Assembly: GCF_907164915.1 (NCBI RefSeq)
Contig: NC_061862.1
Location: 38,387,758 to 38,451,757, forward strand
DNA length: 64,000 nt
Direction: 5' to 3'
Origin: Impatiens glandulifera
Taxonomy: Eukaryota > Streptophyta > Magnoliopsida > Ericales > Balsaminaceae
Shown here: positions 49,064-60,903 of the stretch, piece by piece
How positions within the stretch are numbered: position 1 is the first letter of the stretch
Layout: each line of letters starts with the position of its first letter
Program-made: the position numbers and the translations under genes
The notes under the pieces: model-generated
The model's database searches: none
Seen by the model: only the letters and a program-made list of their open reading frames with translations
Told to the model about the DNA's origin: nothing

Positions 49064-49410
49064 TAAATGATTTACCATCTTTTCAATTTAGATTTTATTT
49101 TTGAAATATACCAAAATAGTTAGTTGTCCAGCATGTTGTCTCTTTTTTTTAAAATTTTTTTTAATAACTTGATATGTTTCAAAATTTTAATTGTTTCTCT
49201 ATTGAATTTTTAAAGACTTTTTTAAAATTATTTTTTTAAGGTAACTACAACGGTGTAACTTCTATTTAAAGCAATATATAATTTATTGTATTACGAGTTT
49301 ATACTACAATTATGTTTGTATTACCGTGTTCACATAACCATAGTCCTAATCAAATTGTTGACATTGAGAACGTATATGAAAAACAAGGGCATAATTAAAT
49401 CGTCATGAGA
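49064..49410. other. AT-rich spacer
   Basis: No gene or repeat could be identified. Confidence 0.3.
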
Positions 49411-49616
49411 GGGTGGTGGGTTCAATTCCCGTCCTAGAAATAGGGGTTGTGCTCTTTATAATTGTTGATTTGTTGGTAGTGGGATTTCATTTGGACAAAC
49501 GTTCTAGCTAACCAAAGCGCATATGGAGAGTCGGTGGCGTAAACGAAGAATACAAAGCCGAACAAGATTTCGAAAATGTGATCATCTATAGTGGACAAGG
49601 TAATCAAGTGTCTCAT
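49411..49616 (-). other. Unrecognised gene fragment beside a B-box-like motif
   Basis: An ATG at 49616 on the minus strand opens a 60-codon frame (MRHLITLSTIDDHIFEILFG...) ending at 49434. Its base composition is clearly less AT-rich than its flanks and it reads like real protein, with one hydrophobic run near 'GFVFFVYA'. I cannot name the family. At 49419-49429 the plus strand carries GGTTCAATTCC, close to a tRNA B box, without an A box. Confidence 0.3.
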
Positions 49617-49986
49617 TAGAGGATGGAAGGTTAGAATATCGCATTATAAAATGATTTTCAACACAAAATGAAAATGAGAATAATATGAGGATTTAAATAC
49701 GTGGGAAGTGAAATCGCAAAAATTTATGTGTTTGAATTTATGCATAATAATTTAAATTTAGCTCGACAATTGAAGATATTTATTTTGTGTGTACAAATTT
49801 CAATTGAAAATTAAGCTCATAATGAACTCATATTTTTAGATTTAAAAAGTAACTCAATCCTTCACAAAATTTCTTATCCTTCATATTCATATGGATAAGT
49901 AAATATTAATTTCAATCTCTTTTCATTTATTTTTATATTATAATTACATTTTCAAAACTAATTTTTCAGGTATAGTTAATATTAAT

Positions 49987-50103
49987 TTGGATGTGGATAC
50001 ATGGATGATTGTTCTTTTGATGAGTGCTCAATATGTTGGAATATCAATGGTGGTTTTTGGATGTGGATGCTTGGATGATGGTTGTTTTGATGAGTGCTCA
50101 ATA
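49987..50103. repeat. ~60-bp tandem duplication
   Basis: 'ggatgtggatacatggatgat...tgttttgatgagtgctcaatatg' occurs twice in direct order. There is no coding evidence. Confidence 0.6.
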
Positions 50104-50569
50104 TGAATATTAATGGTGATTTACTATACAACTTTTTCAGACTTCTTAACAAATATTTATTGTTAAAATAATATTTTTTGCATCTGAAGCAATATAATAT
50201 TATTATATAATTAAAATTAAAATTTATGATAGATTGTACTTTACTATCTGTCTTAAAAAATAAGTCACTTAGAAGCAATTTCGACAATAAAATGTTTCGG
50301 GTTGAAATCGTAAATAAAATTTTTATATATTAGTTAAAAAAAAAAATTAGACTAAATGAATAATTTAAAGTTTGAAAATAATTTTCTTGTTTCTGATTTG
50401 ATAAACCCAATATAATTTTTATTATAAGTTTAAGTCCATTCACAAATAATTGATAAAATTTTAAAGTCTAATTAACAAAACTGGGCCTGGTGATCGGGTC
50501 GGGCCATAAGAAATGTCCGGAAAATAACCTAGCAACATTTTCTCAAAGTAGCCGCCGCCTTCTCATTTC

Positions 50570-50860
50570 AATGTGTCTATAAATAAACTGTTATCACAAG
50601 TAATAGAGCACAAATAAACCACAGATGATACAAAAGATTAAGATTTCTTAGGTGATTATCAATGGAGTTCTGATTGGAAGATGAAAGGTAAGAATCATTT
50701 CTTTGAAATAGAGTTTTGTATACAGATTAGAAATCCTGAAATTTAATCTAACTTTTTTTTCTCAATCCATCTTATTCTCAGACTGAGTTCAGATTAGAAG
50801 ATGAAAGGTGAGAAAATGGTCATTGAAAAGGGTTTTGAATCCAGAGGAGAAATCCATCTC
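50570..50860. repeat. Direct repeat with 120-bp period and TATA-like word
   Basis: 'gagttctgattggaagatga' at 50665 recurs as 'gagttcagattagaagatga' at 50785, and both copies continue into '...gaaatcc'. A 'tctataaataaactg' word lies at about 50576. The second copy overlaps the 3' end of the RCC1 N-terminal frame. Confidence 0.5.
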
Positions 50861-51210
50861 TCCTCAAAGAGGAGAGTGATACTAAATGTCTATGATAGTT
50901 CATATAAATTGTTGACCCCAATGCTATGACCGGTCCGGTTAGCACTTGAGATTTCCCCCACCTGGAGCAGAATTCACGGGCGATCAGGAATCTCAAGACA
51001 CGTTTCCATGAACCTCCACACCTGTTCTTCATGGACTCAAAGCTGAGAAGTTTCTTCTTGCAGAGATCCAAAGCTGCAGCCTCTGTCCATGAGAGGGTTT
51101 CTTCGTCTCGAGCAATCCGGCTGAAGAAGGAACATGAAGCGTCTAGGCTGGTGACGTCATGAGCATCCATATTGTAATTAGTCAGGAGGTGACGTAGAAG
51201 TGAAGAAATT
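50820..51210 (-). pseudogene. N-terminal exon of an RCC1-family protein, truncated
   Basis: The minus-strand frame contains 'NMDAHDVTSLDASCSFFSR', then 'AAALDLCKK', 'KNRCGGSWKRVLRFL' and 'CSRWGKSQVLTGP', the conserved N-terminal region that precedes the propeller in one group of plant RCC1-repeat proteins. After 'LTGP' the sequence leaves the family: no first RCC1 blade ('HS..VT..G.VYSFG') follows, and a stop occurs at 50820. No ATG begins the frame, so the first exon or start is missing. It is in the same orientation as the C-terminal fragment at 29109-30080, which lacks exactly the part kept here, but the middle blades are in neither. The family call rests on motif recognition. Confidence 0.6.
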
Positions 51211-51216
51211 GAAGAC

Positions 51217-51821
51217 AATATTTTTCATTACATTAAAGTGCTTTTACTTTTTTTTCCTAGAAATTGATTTTGTAAAAGAAAAATCATTAAAAATGTAACA
51301 ATTAATAGATTTATCTTTTTCTTAGATTATATTTAAATATATATGATTTTATTTCAAATTAAAGTAAACAAAAAATAATAATAAAAATAAATCACCTTGA
51401 AACAATTAAAAGACTATTTTTCATAGGTAAAATAGACAAATTTGTATAATATTTTATAATACTACCATAATTCAAAGAAAAAAAAACTAAATTTGTTGTG
51501 TTTTACTATAATAAAAAAAAATTCTAAAAATAAATATTAATAGATATTAATTTTCTTAAAAACATATCACACTATAGTTGGGATCCTCTTCTAAAAATAA
51601 ATTATTTTAATTATGATACCTAACAAATAATTTTATAACAAACAAAATAAAATGTATTTTTATTTTTACTTTATCAATTTTATTGAAAAATTGGATAAGT
51701 TCAGTTTTCAGAAAAATGCTGAAATTTTAAAAAATACATATTTACTAACAAAAGATTATTTAAACCTACTTATTATTAAAGATAAAAATATCTATTTAAC
51801 CTTGTTAAGTGAACAGAGTTA
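51217..51821. other. AT-rich RCC1-locus flank (fourth copy)
   Basis: 51217-51780 aligns with 30394-31000 ('tttcattacattaaagtgc', 'tttatttcaaattaaagtaa'). No gene is present. It ends where the Harbinger terminus begins. Confidence 0.55.
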
Positions 51822-52151
51822 GGCTGTGTTTGATAACTTAACTTATCACTTAATTTAATATATTTAATATTTATTTAAAATAAGCCTGTTTGATAACATA
51901 TCTTTATAACCACTTACTTTTATAGACTTTAGTGGAAACAAGTTAAAAATAATAAGCTAAAATAGGAAGCTTATTTTAAAAGTCAAAAAAATTACTAAAC
52001 ACAGAACTTTAAAAATAAAAATGCAAAAGACCTCTTTACCCTTTGAATTTTAATAAAATTACCTACTATATAAATTGAATTATTAGGTTTATCTTTCATT
52101 ATGTTCATCTCTTTCTTCCCTCTTCTCTATCTACTCTCTCGACGCACGGCG

Positions 52152-52517
52152 TGTTAGGATTTGTATCTCCCAAATCCTACCAGCTTGAAAACAATCTGTA
52201 AAAACACAAGAAAGAAGAACACAAGAACACACAAATTTATAGTGGTTCACTCAAATTGAGCTACATCCACTTCAGCCACCACCAGATTTACTATGAAGAA
52301 GAAGAAGGAATACAGAGTTTTTGCCTCACACTTTATCTCTCTAGAATTCTATCTCTTAATGTAAACCCTTAATAATCACATATTTATAGGGTAAACATTC
52401 AGGTAATAAACCTAAAAAGTTTGGTCAGGCCCAAGCCCAAAACCAAAAAAGATAAACCCAATAAACTCTAATTAACAATGTAGAGTTTATTATAAGTGTA
52501 GGCTCCATAACTCAACA
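52152..52517 (-). repeat. 3' LTR of the copia element
   Basis: Minus-strand TGTTGAGTTATGG...AAATCCTAACA. It contains a TATA-like TATAAATA word near 52390. The polypurine tract adjoins at 52518. Confidence 0.95.
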
Positions 52518-52579
52518 ATCTCCCACTTGGAGACTAACTTCATCATCTCTCGATCGGTAGTGGTTTTCCATTCGGTTTC

Positions 52580-55500
52580 TTAACGAAGAAGACCAACTGA
52601 AGTTGCACACAACTTCAGTTTCTCATTTGTCATAGCTTTTGTCAACATATCAGCTGGATTCTCACTCCCGGGAATCTTCTCAAGAGCTAATACTCCATCT
52701 TCTAAAGCTGACCGGATGAAATGATGACGAACCTTATGCTTCGTCCTGCCATGATAAACAGGATTCTTTGCCAAATGAATGGCACTCTGACTGTCGCATC
52801 GCAACACACTTTCCTCGTAGTCTTGACCCAATTCTCGCAAAAAGGGTTGTAACCACATCATCTCCTTAGCAGCTTCTGTCACAGCAACATACTCTGCTTC
52901 ACAACTAGAAAGAGCAACAATCTTCTGCAATTTTGATACCCAACTGATTGCAGTACCTCCTAGAGTATAAATGTAACCTGTTGTGCTCTTCCTACTATCA
53001 ACATCACCACCATTGTCAGCATCAACATATCCTTCTAAACCCAAATTAGACTTTCGAAAACACAAAGCGAGACCCGTACTTCCTCTTAAGTATCGTAGTA
53101 TCCACTTAACTGCTTCCCAATATTGTCTACCCGGATTGCTCATGAATCTGCTAACAACTCCCACTGCATGTGATATGTCTGGTCTTGTGCAAACCATCGC
53201 ATACATAATACAACCAATGGCAGAGGCATACGGAACAGTGGCCATGTAATTTTTCTCCTCCTCTGTTGAAGGCGACTGATCTTTAGATAGTCTGAAGTGA
53301 CTAGCTAAGGGGGTAGTAACTGGTTTTGCATCATACAAGTTAAACCTGCTAAGAATTTTCTTCACATATTCTTCTTGTGAAAGTTTGAGAATTTCTTCAT
53401 TCTTGAAAATTCTCATCCCAAGGATTTGTTTAGCAGCACCCAAATCCTTCATTGCAAAATTTTCAGACAACTCTTTCTTAAGCTTGTTAATCTCATACAA
53501 TCTTGCTCCAGCAATCAACATGTCATCAACGTAGAGAAGAAGAATAATGTACGATTTATCAAACCTTTTGATATAACAGCAATGATCAGCTTCACACCTC
53601 TAAAAATTGTTATTTTTCATGAAGCTATCAAACTTCTTGTACCATTGCCTTGGAGCCTGTTTCAAACCATACAGACTCTTCTGAAGCTTGCACACAAGCT
53701 CATCTTTTCCTTTGATTCCAAATCCTTCTGGTTGTCGCATATAAATCTCTTCATCTAAATCACCATGAAGAAAAGCAGTTTTGACATCCATTTGTTGAAG
53801 ATGAAGGTCTTCTTTCACAACCAAACTCAAAATAGTTCTGATTGTCATCAATTTAACTACTGGAGAGAAGATCTCATTGTAGTCAATACCTTTTTTCTGT
53901 TGAAATCCTTTCACAACCAACCTTGCCTTGTACCTCATGGTTTTATCATGTTCTTCTTTAATTCTAAAGATCCATTTGTTGTGAAGTGCTTTCTTTCCCT
54001 TTGGTAGCTCAGTGAGCTCCCAAGTCTGATTCAACATCAAAGAGTCCATCTCATCTTTCATAGCAGACTCCCACTTAATCGATTCATCAGATTATATTGC
54101 TTCCTCATAACATTCAGGTTCACCTCTATCTGTCAACAAGATATAGTTCAGAGATGGAGACCACCTCTCAACTGGTTTTCGATTCCTTGATGATCTTCTC
54201 AACTGTATAATCGGTGTTTGCTGATTTACCTCTGGGGCCACGTTCTCAACGATTTCATCTCGAACAACACATTGTTCTTCTTCGACAACCGGTATATATT
54301 CAGCTGAAAATTGTCTCAAATCGACTGTACCAGTCTCTTCCAACATGGAATCACCATCTGATGTCTTCCCAACACAATCTTTGTAGAGAACCTGTTCATT
54401 GAAGAAAACATTTCTGCTACGAATGATCTTCCAATTTTGATTATCCCAGAAACGATAACCAAACTCGATATCACCATAGCCAATGAAAAAACATTTATTA
54501 GACTTTGGATCAAGCTTGCTCCTATCACATTCATTAATATGAACATATGATAAACAACCAAACACTTTCAAATAAGAAAGATTTACCTTTTTATTGCTCC
54601 AAGCTTCTTCAGGAATTCTAAATTCAAGAGGAACAGAGGGTCCCCTGTTTATCAAATAGGCAGCAATATTAATAGCTTCTGCCCAGAAGGTTTTAGGCAG
54701 CCCTGCATGCAATCTCATGCTTCTAGCACGCTCTTTCAATGTTCGATTCATTCTTTCAGCTACTCCATTCTCTTGAGGCGTTCGGGGAACAGTCTTCACC
54801 ATACTGATCCCATTCTCAGCACCATACTCTTTGAAATCTGAATTGATATATTCACCTCCGTTGTCGGATCTCAAGCACTTAACTTTCTGATTTGTTTTAT
54901 TTTCAACCAAAATCTTCCACTTCTTGAAAATAGCAAATACTTCAGACTTGTGCTTCATAAAGTAAACCCATACTTTTCTTGTTGAATCATCTATAAAAGT
55001 CACATAGTAGTATGATCCGCCAATAGAAGAAACAAGTGCAGGTCCCCACACATCAGTGTGTACCAACTCTAGTCTTTCTTTCTTGAGCTCCTTCCCAGTT
55101 TTTAAGAAACTCACCCGTTTTTGTTTTCCAAGAATACAGTTTTCACATAACTGATGTTCAACAGACTTCAGTTCTGGAATCTGTCCATTCTTCAAAAGAA
55201 TTTTCATCCCTTTTTCGCTCATATGGCCCAACCTGCAATGCCATAGCTCACTGTTCTTCGAGTCATCAATTACAGCAGCAACTGTTTCTCTACAAGTTGA
55301 AGTCGTGTATAACGTTCCAGTTTTGTGACCTCGAGCAACAACAATTGCTCCTTTAGTCACCTTTCATGCACCATTTCCACAACTGAAATTGTGACCTTCT
55401 TCATCAAGTTGTGTAACAGAGATCAAATTGCGCATTAAACCTAGAATGTGTCTCACCTTATTAATCTTCCAAACAGAACCATTTGCCATCTTCAATTTGA

Positions 55501-56485
55501 TGTCACCAATGCCAACAATATCCAGTGGCTCACCATCTGCGAGATAAACTTTCCCACAGTTTCCAGCCACATAATTCTCCATTAATTTTTTGTGAGCAGT
55601 GGTGTGGAAAGACGCTCCTGAGTCCAAAACCCATGAATCTATCGGGCTATCAACAGACAGAAGTAACGCATCAGTGACAGATTCTGTAACAACGTTGACT
55701 GCATCATTTTTATCATCGCCGTTTTTCTTCGGTGCTTTGCAGTTCCTCTTCAGATGACCCTATTTACCACAATTCCAGCACTCAAATGTCCTCCCAGACT
55801 TGGACTGACTCCTCCTGCTCCTTGACATAGATCTGCTCTTATTTCGGTTGAAATTTCTATCATTACCTCTTCCCCTGTTTTCCACATTCAGAGCAGAACC
55901 TTTGAACGTTTCACCAGAATCAATTTTACGAACCTCTTCAGCAAGAATACGATCTCTAACTTCAACAAATTTCAGTTTAGCATTTCCAACTGAATTACTA
56001 ATTGCTGCCCTCATAGGTTCCCAGCTATTTGGTAGAGATGCTAACAAAATCAGGGCACTAACTTCATCCCCAAAATCAATCTCAACAGATAGCAATTGAT
56101 TCACAATTGTATTGAATTCATTCAAATGAGTAGTGACAGAAGTACCATCAACCATTCTTAAGTAAAAGAGTCTTTTCATTAAGTGTACCTTGTTGTTAGC
56201 AGATGGTTTCTCATACATATCAGAAAGAGCTTTCATTAGACCCATGGTGGTCTTCTCCTTTGCTACATTGTGAGCAACTGTCTTGGCTAGCGTCAATCGG
56301 ACAACTCCCAAAACCTGTCTATCAAGGAGTTTCCATTCAGCTTCATCCATCTTCTCTGGTTTCTCACTCAAAGGAACATGAAGCTTCTTTCCATAGAGAT
56401 AATCTTCAATCTGCATTCTCCATAAGGCATAATCTGTTCCATCAAATCTTCCAATCCCATGTCCTATACTGTTCTCACTTGCCAT
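52580..56485 (-). pseudogene. Ty1/copia gag-pol polyprotein with four in-frame stops
   Basis: From the ATG at 56485 (MASENSIGHGIGRFDG) to the stop at 52580-52582 there are 1302 codons in one unbroken frame, the normal length for a copia polyprotein, with no indel. Stops occur at 55760-55762 (TAG in the zinc knuckle, CWNCGK*GH), 55364-55366 (TGA), 54092-54094 (TAA) and 53600-53602 (TAG). Gag has the 'YALWRMQIEDYL' motif and an Arg/Ser-rich tail before the knuckle. The protease shows VLDSGASFH. The integrase shows LWHCRLGHM...CENC and the DDE sites HTDVWGP, RSDNGGEY and PQENGVAER. The reverse transcriptase shows KARLVVKGFQQ, MDVKTAFLHGDL and YVDD. RNase H shows RKSTTGYI and SSCEAEYVA. All four stops could be C-to-T or G-to-A changes. 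Without them it would look functional. Confidence 0.95.
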
Positions 56486-56528
56486 TGTTTCCAATGCTCA
56501 GATCTAGCCTAGTTGCTCTGATACCAGT

Positions 56529-56894
56529 TGTTAGGATTTGTATCTCCCAAATCCTACCAGCTTGAAAACAATCTGTAAAAACACAAGAAAGAAGAACACA
56601 AGAACACACAAATTTATAGTGGTTCACTCAAATTGAGCTACATCCACTTCAGCCACCACCAGATTTACTATGAAGAAGAAGAAGGAATACAGAGTTTTTG
56701 CCTCACACTTTATCTCTCTAGAATTCTATCTCTTAATGTAAACCCTTAATAATCACATATTTATAGGGTAAACATTCATGTAATAAACCTAAAAAGTTTG
56801 GTCAGGCCCAAGCCCAAAACCAAAAAAGATAAACCCAATAAATTCTAATTAACAATGTAGAGTTTATTATAAGTGTAGGCTCCATAACTCAATA
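56529..56894 (-). repeat. 5' LTR of the copia element
   Basis: Same length as the other LTR with three substitutions, including the terminal TG, which has become TA on the minus strand (…aata on plus). Two bases separate it from the primer-binding site. Confidence 0.95.
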
Positions 56895-57954
56895 CGGCGC
56901 ACAACATATGAGTTTCTTCATTGTAATTCGTCAAAGGCAGGGAGAAGCAGGAACAAGATCAGCAAGCGGCGGAGGAACAAGATCAGCAAGCGGCGGAGGG
57001 AGATCTGGGCTTGATTGAGCTTAGGAAAGCGTCGGAGGTTGAAAGGTTTATATTAGGGCTAATTGATTATCGATCTCCCGATCTATCATATTTATCTTCG
57101 CTCAATCAAGTAAGTTTTACTTTCTCTAATTTTCTAGATGTTCTTTATTAGTTTGATCTTGATATGAATGTCTATAATATGAAATTATATGTTTTTTCTG
57201 TTTCAAACCCTGCCTTATTTGATTACATAATTTTTTTGTTAGATTCATTTGTTAACTGTTATATTGTTGGTATAAATTAAGATTAGAGTAAGAACTAAAG
57301 GAGATAGAATTAGGGATTTTTTTTTATGTCTGCAAGGTGTTTGATATAATGCATGAAGATTCATTTTTTTTTTGTACCTGCAAGGTATCTGATACAATGC
57401 ATCTGAAGAGAACTGAACCTATAACTGTTGTTGGTATATATTTATTTATGACATTGTTTATAAAATTGCTTAATAATCTGGAAAAGTGTCTATGGAATCG
57501 AGTTCATAGGCACAAGCTGATGAGATTTTGTGTTTATTTCGTGTTAGATTGAACTTGTTTATTATAAAATTGAATGTTAAAACCTAGCAATATTTGGTCT
57601 TTATGAGAATAAATGGTGACAGACAGACTTGGTTGATGATTTTCATTAAAACTCATTCAGCTTTCTAGGGTTAGATATGAATTAGGTGATCTTTGAAAAT
57701 TGAATCATGCTCACATTTCTTAGATCAGATTGTAGTTTTCTTCACTTTGTCATCTGTTTAATATATTATGATATTTTTTATAAAATTGCAAAACAAGAAG
57801 CAGGAAAGAGTCGATGGAATCAATTATTTCTCAGTTGTTTAATACTGATTTAGATTCTTATTAGATACTTATTTACTTATTTATTTATTTCATTAATATA
57901 ATCATAAATATATCTTATATTGTACATATTTGTTGATAGGTTATTACAAATAAA
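56895..57954 (+). other. Harbinger 5' leader with an intron
   Basis: The leader exon contains a short duplication ('gaacaagatcagcaagcggc' twice near 56950-56985). A GT donor at 57110 ('caa|gtaagt') and an AG acceptor at 57939 ('gttgatag|gtt') define an 830-bp intron that ends 15 bp before the ATG. The frames inside the intron are not genes. Confidence 0.6.
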
Positions 57955-58858
57955 ATGGCTGACAATATGCAGAGAGCAAATTGGAAAGATCCCAAACTTT
58001 TAAAATTATATTTTGATGCTTGTATTGAAGAAGATAGGAGCGGAAATAAAAATGGAAATGTTTTTAAGAAACGTTACTGGGATATAATTAGCAATAGTAT
58101 TAAGGAGAAAAAAGGACTTATATTGAGTCAAAAACAGTTAAAAAATCAATGGGATTACTTGAAAAAAAAGTATGGCATTTGGGAGAAAATAATTAATAAA
58201 ACTGGAAATGGATATGATCCAATTACAAATACCGTTGGCTGGACTTCTGAAGAGTGGGAAGAATATATTAAGGTGAGTTATGAGATTTTTAATTGTTTAT
58301 CATATTTAAAAGTGAAAAAAAATATTGACATATATGAAATGTTGATTTATTTTATGATAGGTTCATCCTGATGCCAAACAATTCAGATATGTTGGACTAC
58401 AATATGCAGATGAGATGAATGCATTATTTGATGGTATTGGAGCTACTGGAAAAGATGCTTGGGGTCCTTCTATGGAGGGACAACCATCATGTCCTCCAAA
58501 GAACACCACAATCGTTGATGTTGATTTGGATATAGAAATACCTAGTAGTTCTGTATCTCCCGCTAACATCGAACTTTCAAAACATAAACGACGGAGGACA
58601 AACAAAGAAGAAATTATTGATGATCATATATTAGAAGTTCTTAAGAATTTAAAAGAGTCGGATCAACCGAATTTAGAAGAATGCTTGAAAGTTCTTGATG
58701 ACATGTTTGATGTGAATGATCCCTTATACTCTATTGCGGGTGCAATTTTTTGTGATAATAAAGCAAATAGAGAATGGTGGATGCTCCTTAGTAAGAAAAC
58801 ATTTGAAGCTAGAAAACAATGGCTTCTTGTGGTAGGAAAGAAGATGGGTTTAATATAA
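57955..58858 (+). CDS. Harbinger ORF1: Myb/SANT-like DNA-binding protein, two exons, intact
   Basis: Exon 1 is 57955-58272 (106 codons), the intron 58273-58360 has GT-AG ends in phase 0, and exon 2 is 58361-58858 (165 codons plus TAA); the protein is 271 residues. Residues ~9-105 form a Myb_DNA-bind_3-type trihelix: 'ANWKDPKLLKLYFDAC', 'FKKRYWDIISNSIKEKKG', 'KQLKNQWDYLKKKYGIWEKI' and 'TVGWTSEEWEEYIK', followed by 'VHPDAKQFR', the usual continuation of this family. A basic KHKRRR motif at about residue 180 may be a nuclear localisation signal. In PIF/Harbinger elements this protein binds the terminal repeats and helps bring the transposase to the nucleus. No stop or frameshift is seen. Such domains also occur in domesticated host genes, but the adjoining transposase supports a transposon gene. 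Confidence 0.9.
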
Positions 58859-59091
58859 AATTTATATTGGATAAATATGGAGATTAGTTTTTGTTTAATT
58901 TTGAATTTGGAAGATTGTTTCTTAGTTTAATTGGATTTATTTTAGTTTAATTGGATTTATTTGTATGTAGGTTTATTTAATTACATTAATTTATATTTTG
59001 TTTAGTTCATATTTTTATTTTATTTTATTAGTTTTATTGTATTTACTTTTTTGTTTTACAGGTTTTATTGTGTTGGAAAATCAAATATTTG

Positions 59092-60396
59092 ATATGTTGC
59101 TTAGAAACAAAAGAATAGAAATTGTCATTCTACGGTACCTAATTTCTCTTAGGAGAAAAAGGCGAGCTGGTCGAAGACCGACGCAGTTTCTTTACTTAAT
59201 GGAGCTAATTATGTAAAAGAAATTATTGAAGGAAATCCAGCTCATTGTCAAGAAATTCTTAGGATGAAGAAAGAAGCTTTTGTAGAGATTTGCTCTATTT
59301 TTAGAGAAAAAGGATGGTTAAAAAATAGTCGTTATATTTCGGTGGAAGAAAAGATGGCAATGTTTTTAATTACTTTAAGTCATAATTTACGAGTAAGGTT
59401 TGTCAAACGAAGATTTTGTCATTCAACGCAAACAATTAATTTCTACTTTCATGAAGTGTTAATTGCTATGATACAATTCTCTAAGGAGATTATTGTTCCT
59501 ACTCCGAATAACCAAACAATATCTCAAAGTACAAGGTATCGACGTCTCCGAGAAGTATTTAAGGTAATGTTTAAATATTAATATATATAGATATGTATAT
59601 TTTAAAGTGTTTATTTCATAATTTATTTTAACATTTATTTAGGGGGCATTAGGTGCATTAGATGGAACTCTAGTGAATGCTGTTGTTCCGAGAAATGAGC
59701 AAGTTCGATATAGAGGAAGAGGAAAGGGGAAATGTTATCAAAATGTATTAGCTATTTGTGATTTCGATATGATATTTACATTTATTTGGGCGGGATGGGA
59801 AGGAGTGGCACATGATTCTAAGGTGTTAACTGAGACGATGCGTAATCCATTGTCAAACTTTCCCTTTCCAGCACCAGGTAATTATTATTCTATATTTTAA
59901 AATTATTTATTTATATTAATAACTTTATATATGTTTATTTTAAACTATAGATGAATATTATTTATGTGATGCTGCATATACTCATACTCGAGGATTTATG
60001 TCCCCCTATCGAAATGTGCGTTATTGGCTCGCTGATTTTCAATGAGGTGGTCGAGCTCGAACGAACGAAGAATTATTTAATCAAGCACATGCAAAATTAA
60101 GAAATGTCATTGAACGTACATTTGGTGTATTGAAAGCTCGATTTCCAATATTGGATAAGATGGCGCCATACAATTTTCAAACCCAAAGAAATATTGTTAT
60201 TGCTTGCGCAGTGTTGCATAATTTTATTAGAAAGAGATACAGGACCGACTCATTTTTCGAACAATATGAAGTTGATAATATGACTCAAAATAATCAACAA
60301 CGATGGACTACAATGATGGAGTCTTCGAGACCGGCAGATCAAGCTTTTATGATTAATTTACGTGAACAAATTGCAAATCAATTGTCTAATATGTGA
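59092..60396 (+). pseudogene. PIF/Harbinger DDE transposase with one premature stop and an N-terminal frameshift
   Basis: Three exons join in frame: up to 59563, 59643-59877 and 59951-60396, with GT-AG introns at 59564-59642 and 59878-59950. The N-terminal 'LLNGANYVKEIIEGNPAHCQ' and 'VSVEEK'-like helix ('ISVEEKMAMFLITLSHNLR') are the family's helix-turn-helix region. The DDE_Tnp_4 core shows D1 in 'GALDGTLVNA', D2 in 'WEGVAHDSKVL' and E in 'LRNVIERTFGVLKARFPIL', all present. Codon 60043-60045 is TGA, probably from CGA, between D2 and E. A frameshift near 59160-59185 separates an upstream 'RRKRRAGRRP' basic start (ATG at 59092) from the main frame. It cuts and inserts the element at TTA sites in intact relatives. 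It is nearly intact but not translatable in full. Confidence 0.88.
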
Positions 60397-60705
60397 GTGA
60401 ATTTGAAAAAAATATTAATATTTTGTTTTTTATTTAATATTTAATATAAATTACATTTATCTAATTATCTAATTTGAATATATTAAATTTATTAATAAAT
60501 ATAAACAATATATAAGGGTATAATAGTATTAATGTACTTGGTTCAGATATTAATTTTAAATATTATCAAATCAACTTATATATTAAGTACTTAAATTTAA
60601 GATGTTCCTATTTGATAATTTATAAGTTGTTATTTTTAAATATTTAAGTCATTCAGTACTTAAATTTCAGTCTTCAGTATTCAGATCTTAATCTGATGTA
60701 AATAT

Positions 60706-60903
60706 TTTTTATTAATTATTTTAATTTTATCTTTATCTATATATATATATATATATATTTATTTATGTTTTTTTATATTAAAATTAATATTAATTATCTT
60801 AAAATTATTTGGTCCCAATAGTTAGATATAACATTAACTTATCTCTTCAACAAAAAAAAATCTTCAACACAAAATTAATAATCAAGAAATGAATAATAAT
60901 ATC
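60706..60903. other. AT-rich spacer with (AT)n
   Basis: A short (AT)n run lies at about 60738-60759. No gene is present. Confidence 0.4.

Larger units (their letters stand above)
52152..56894 (-). mobile_element. Complete, young Ty1/copia LTR retrotransposon
   Basis: Two 366-bp LTRs (52152-52517 and 56529-56894) bound a single gag-pol frame on the minus strand. A 5-bp target duplication 'cggcg' lies at 52147-52151 and 56895-56899. The LTRs differ at only three positions (g/t in 'acattcaggtaa', c/t in 'aataaactcta', c/t in the last three bases), so the insertion is recent. The primer-binding site TGGTATCAGAGC (56526-56515) pairs with initiator tRNA-Met, and the polypurine tract is the complement of 52518-52530. 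It sits in the 5' leader of the Harbinger Myb gene. Confidence 0.95.
51822..60705 (+). mobile_element. PIF/Harbinger transposon containing a nested copia element
   Basis: The left end is GGCTGTGTTTGATAAC at 51822, preceded by TTA (51819-51821), the 3-bp target typical of PIF/Harbinger. Two genes on the plus strand follow, a Myb/SANT protein and a DDE transposase, as in autonomous elements of this superfamily. The right end is degenerate: 'cattcagtacttaaatttc' and 'cagatcttaatctgatgtaa' near 60650-60705 resemble the usual right-end sequence, but a clean inverted repeat and TTA were not found. A 4.7-kb copia element interrupts the 5' leader; without it the element is about 4.1 kb. Confidence 0.75.

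Noticed and set aside
49411..49440. tRNA gene
   Set aside because: Only a B-box-like word is present; there is no A box, acceptor stem or anticodon arm.
56485..56494. Start of the copia polyprotein nine bases further upstream
   Set aside because: The codon at 56494-56492 is TTG; the first ATG in frame is at 56485-56483, which fits a plant gene.
57337..57552. 71-codon frame upstream of the Myb gene
   Set aside because: It lies inside the predicted leader intron (57110-57939) and has no family resemblance.
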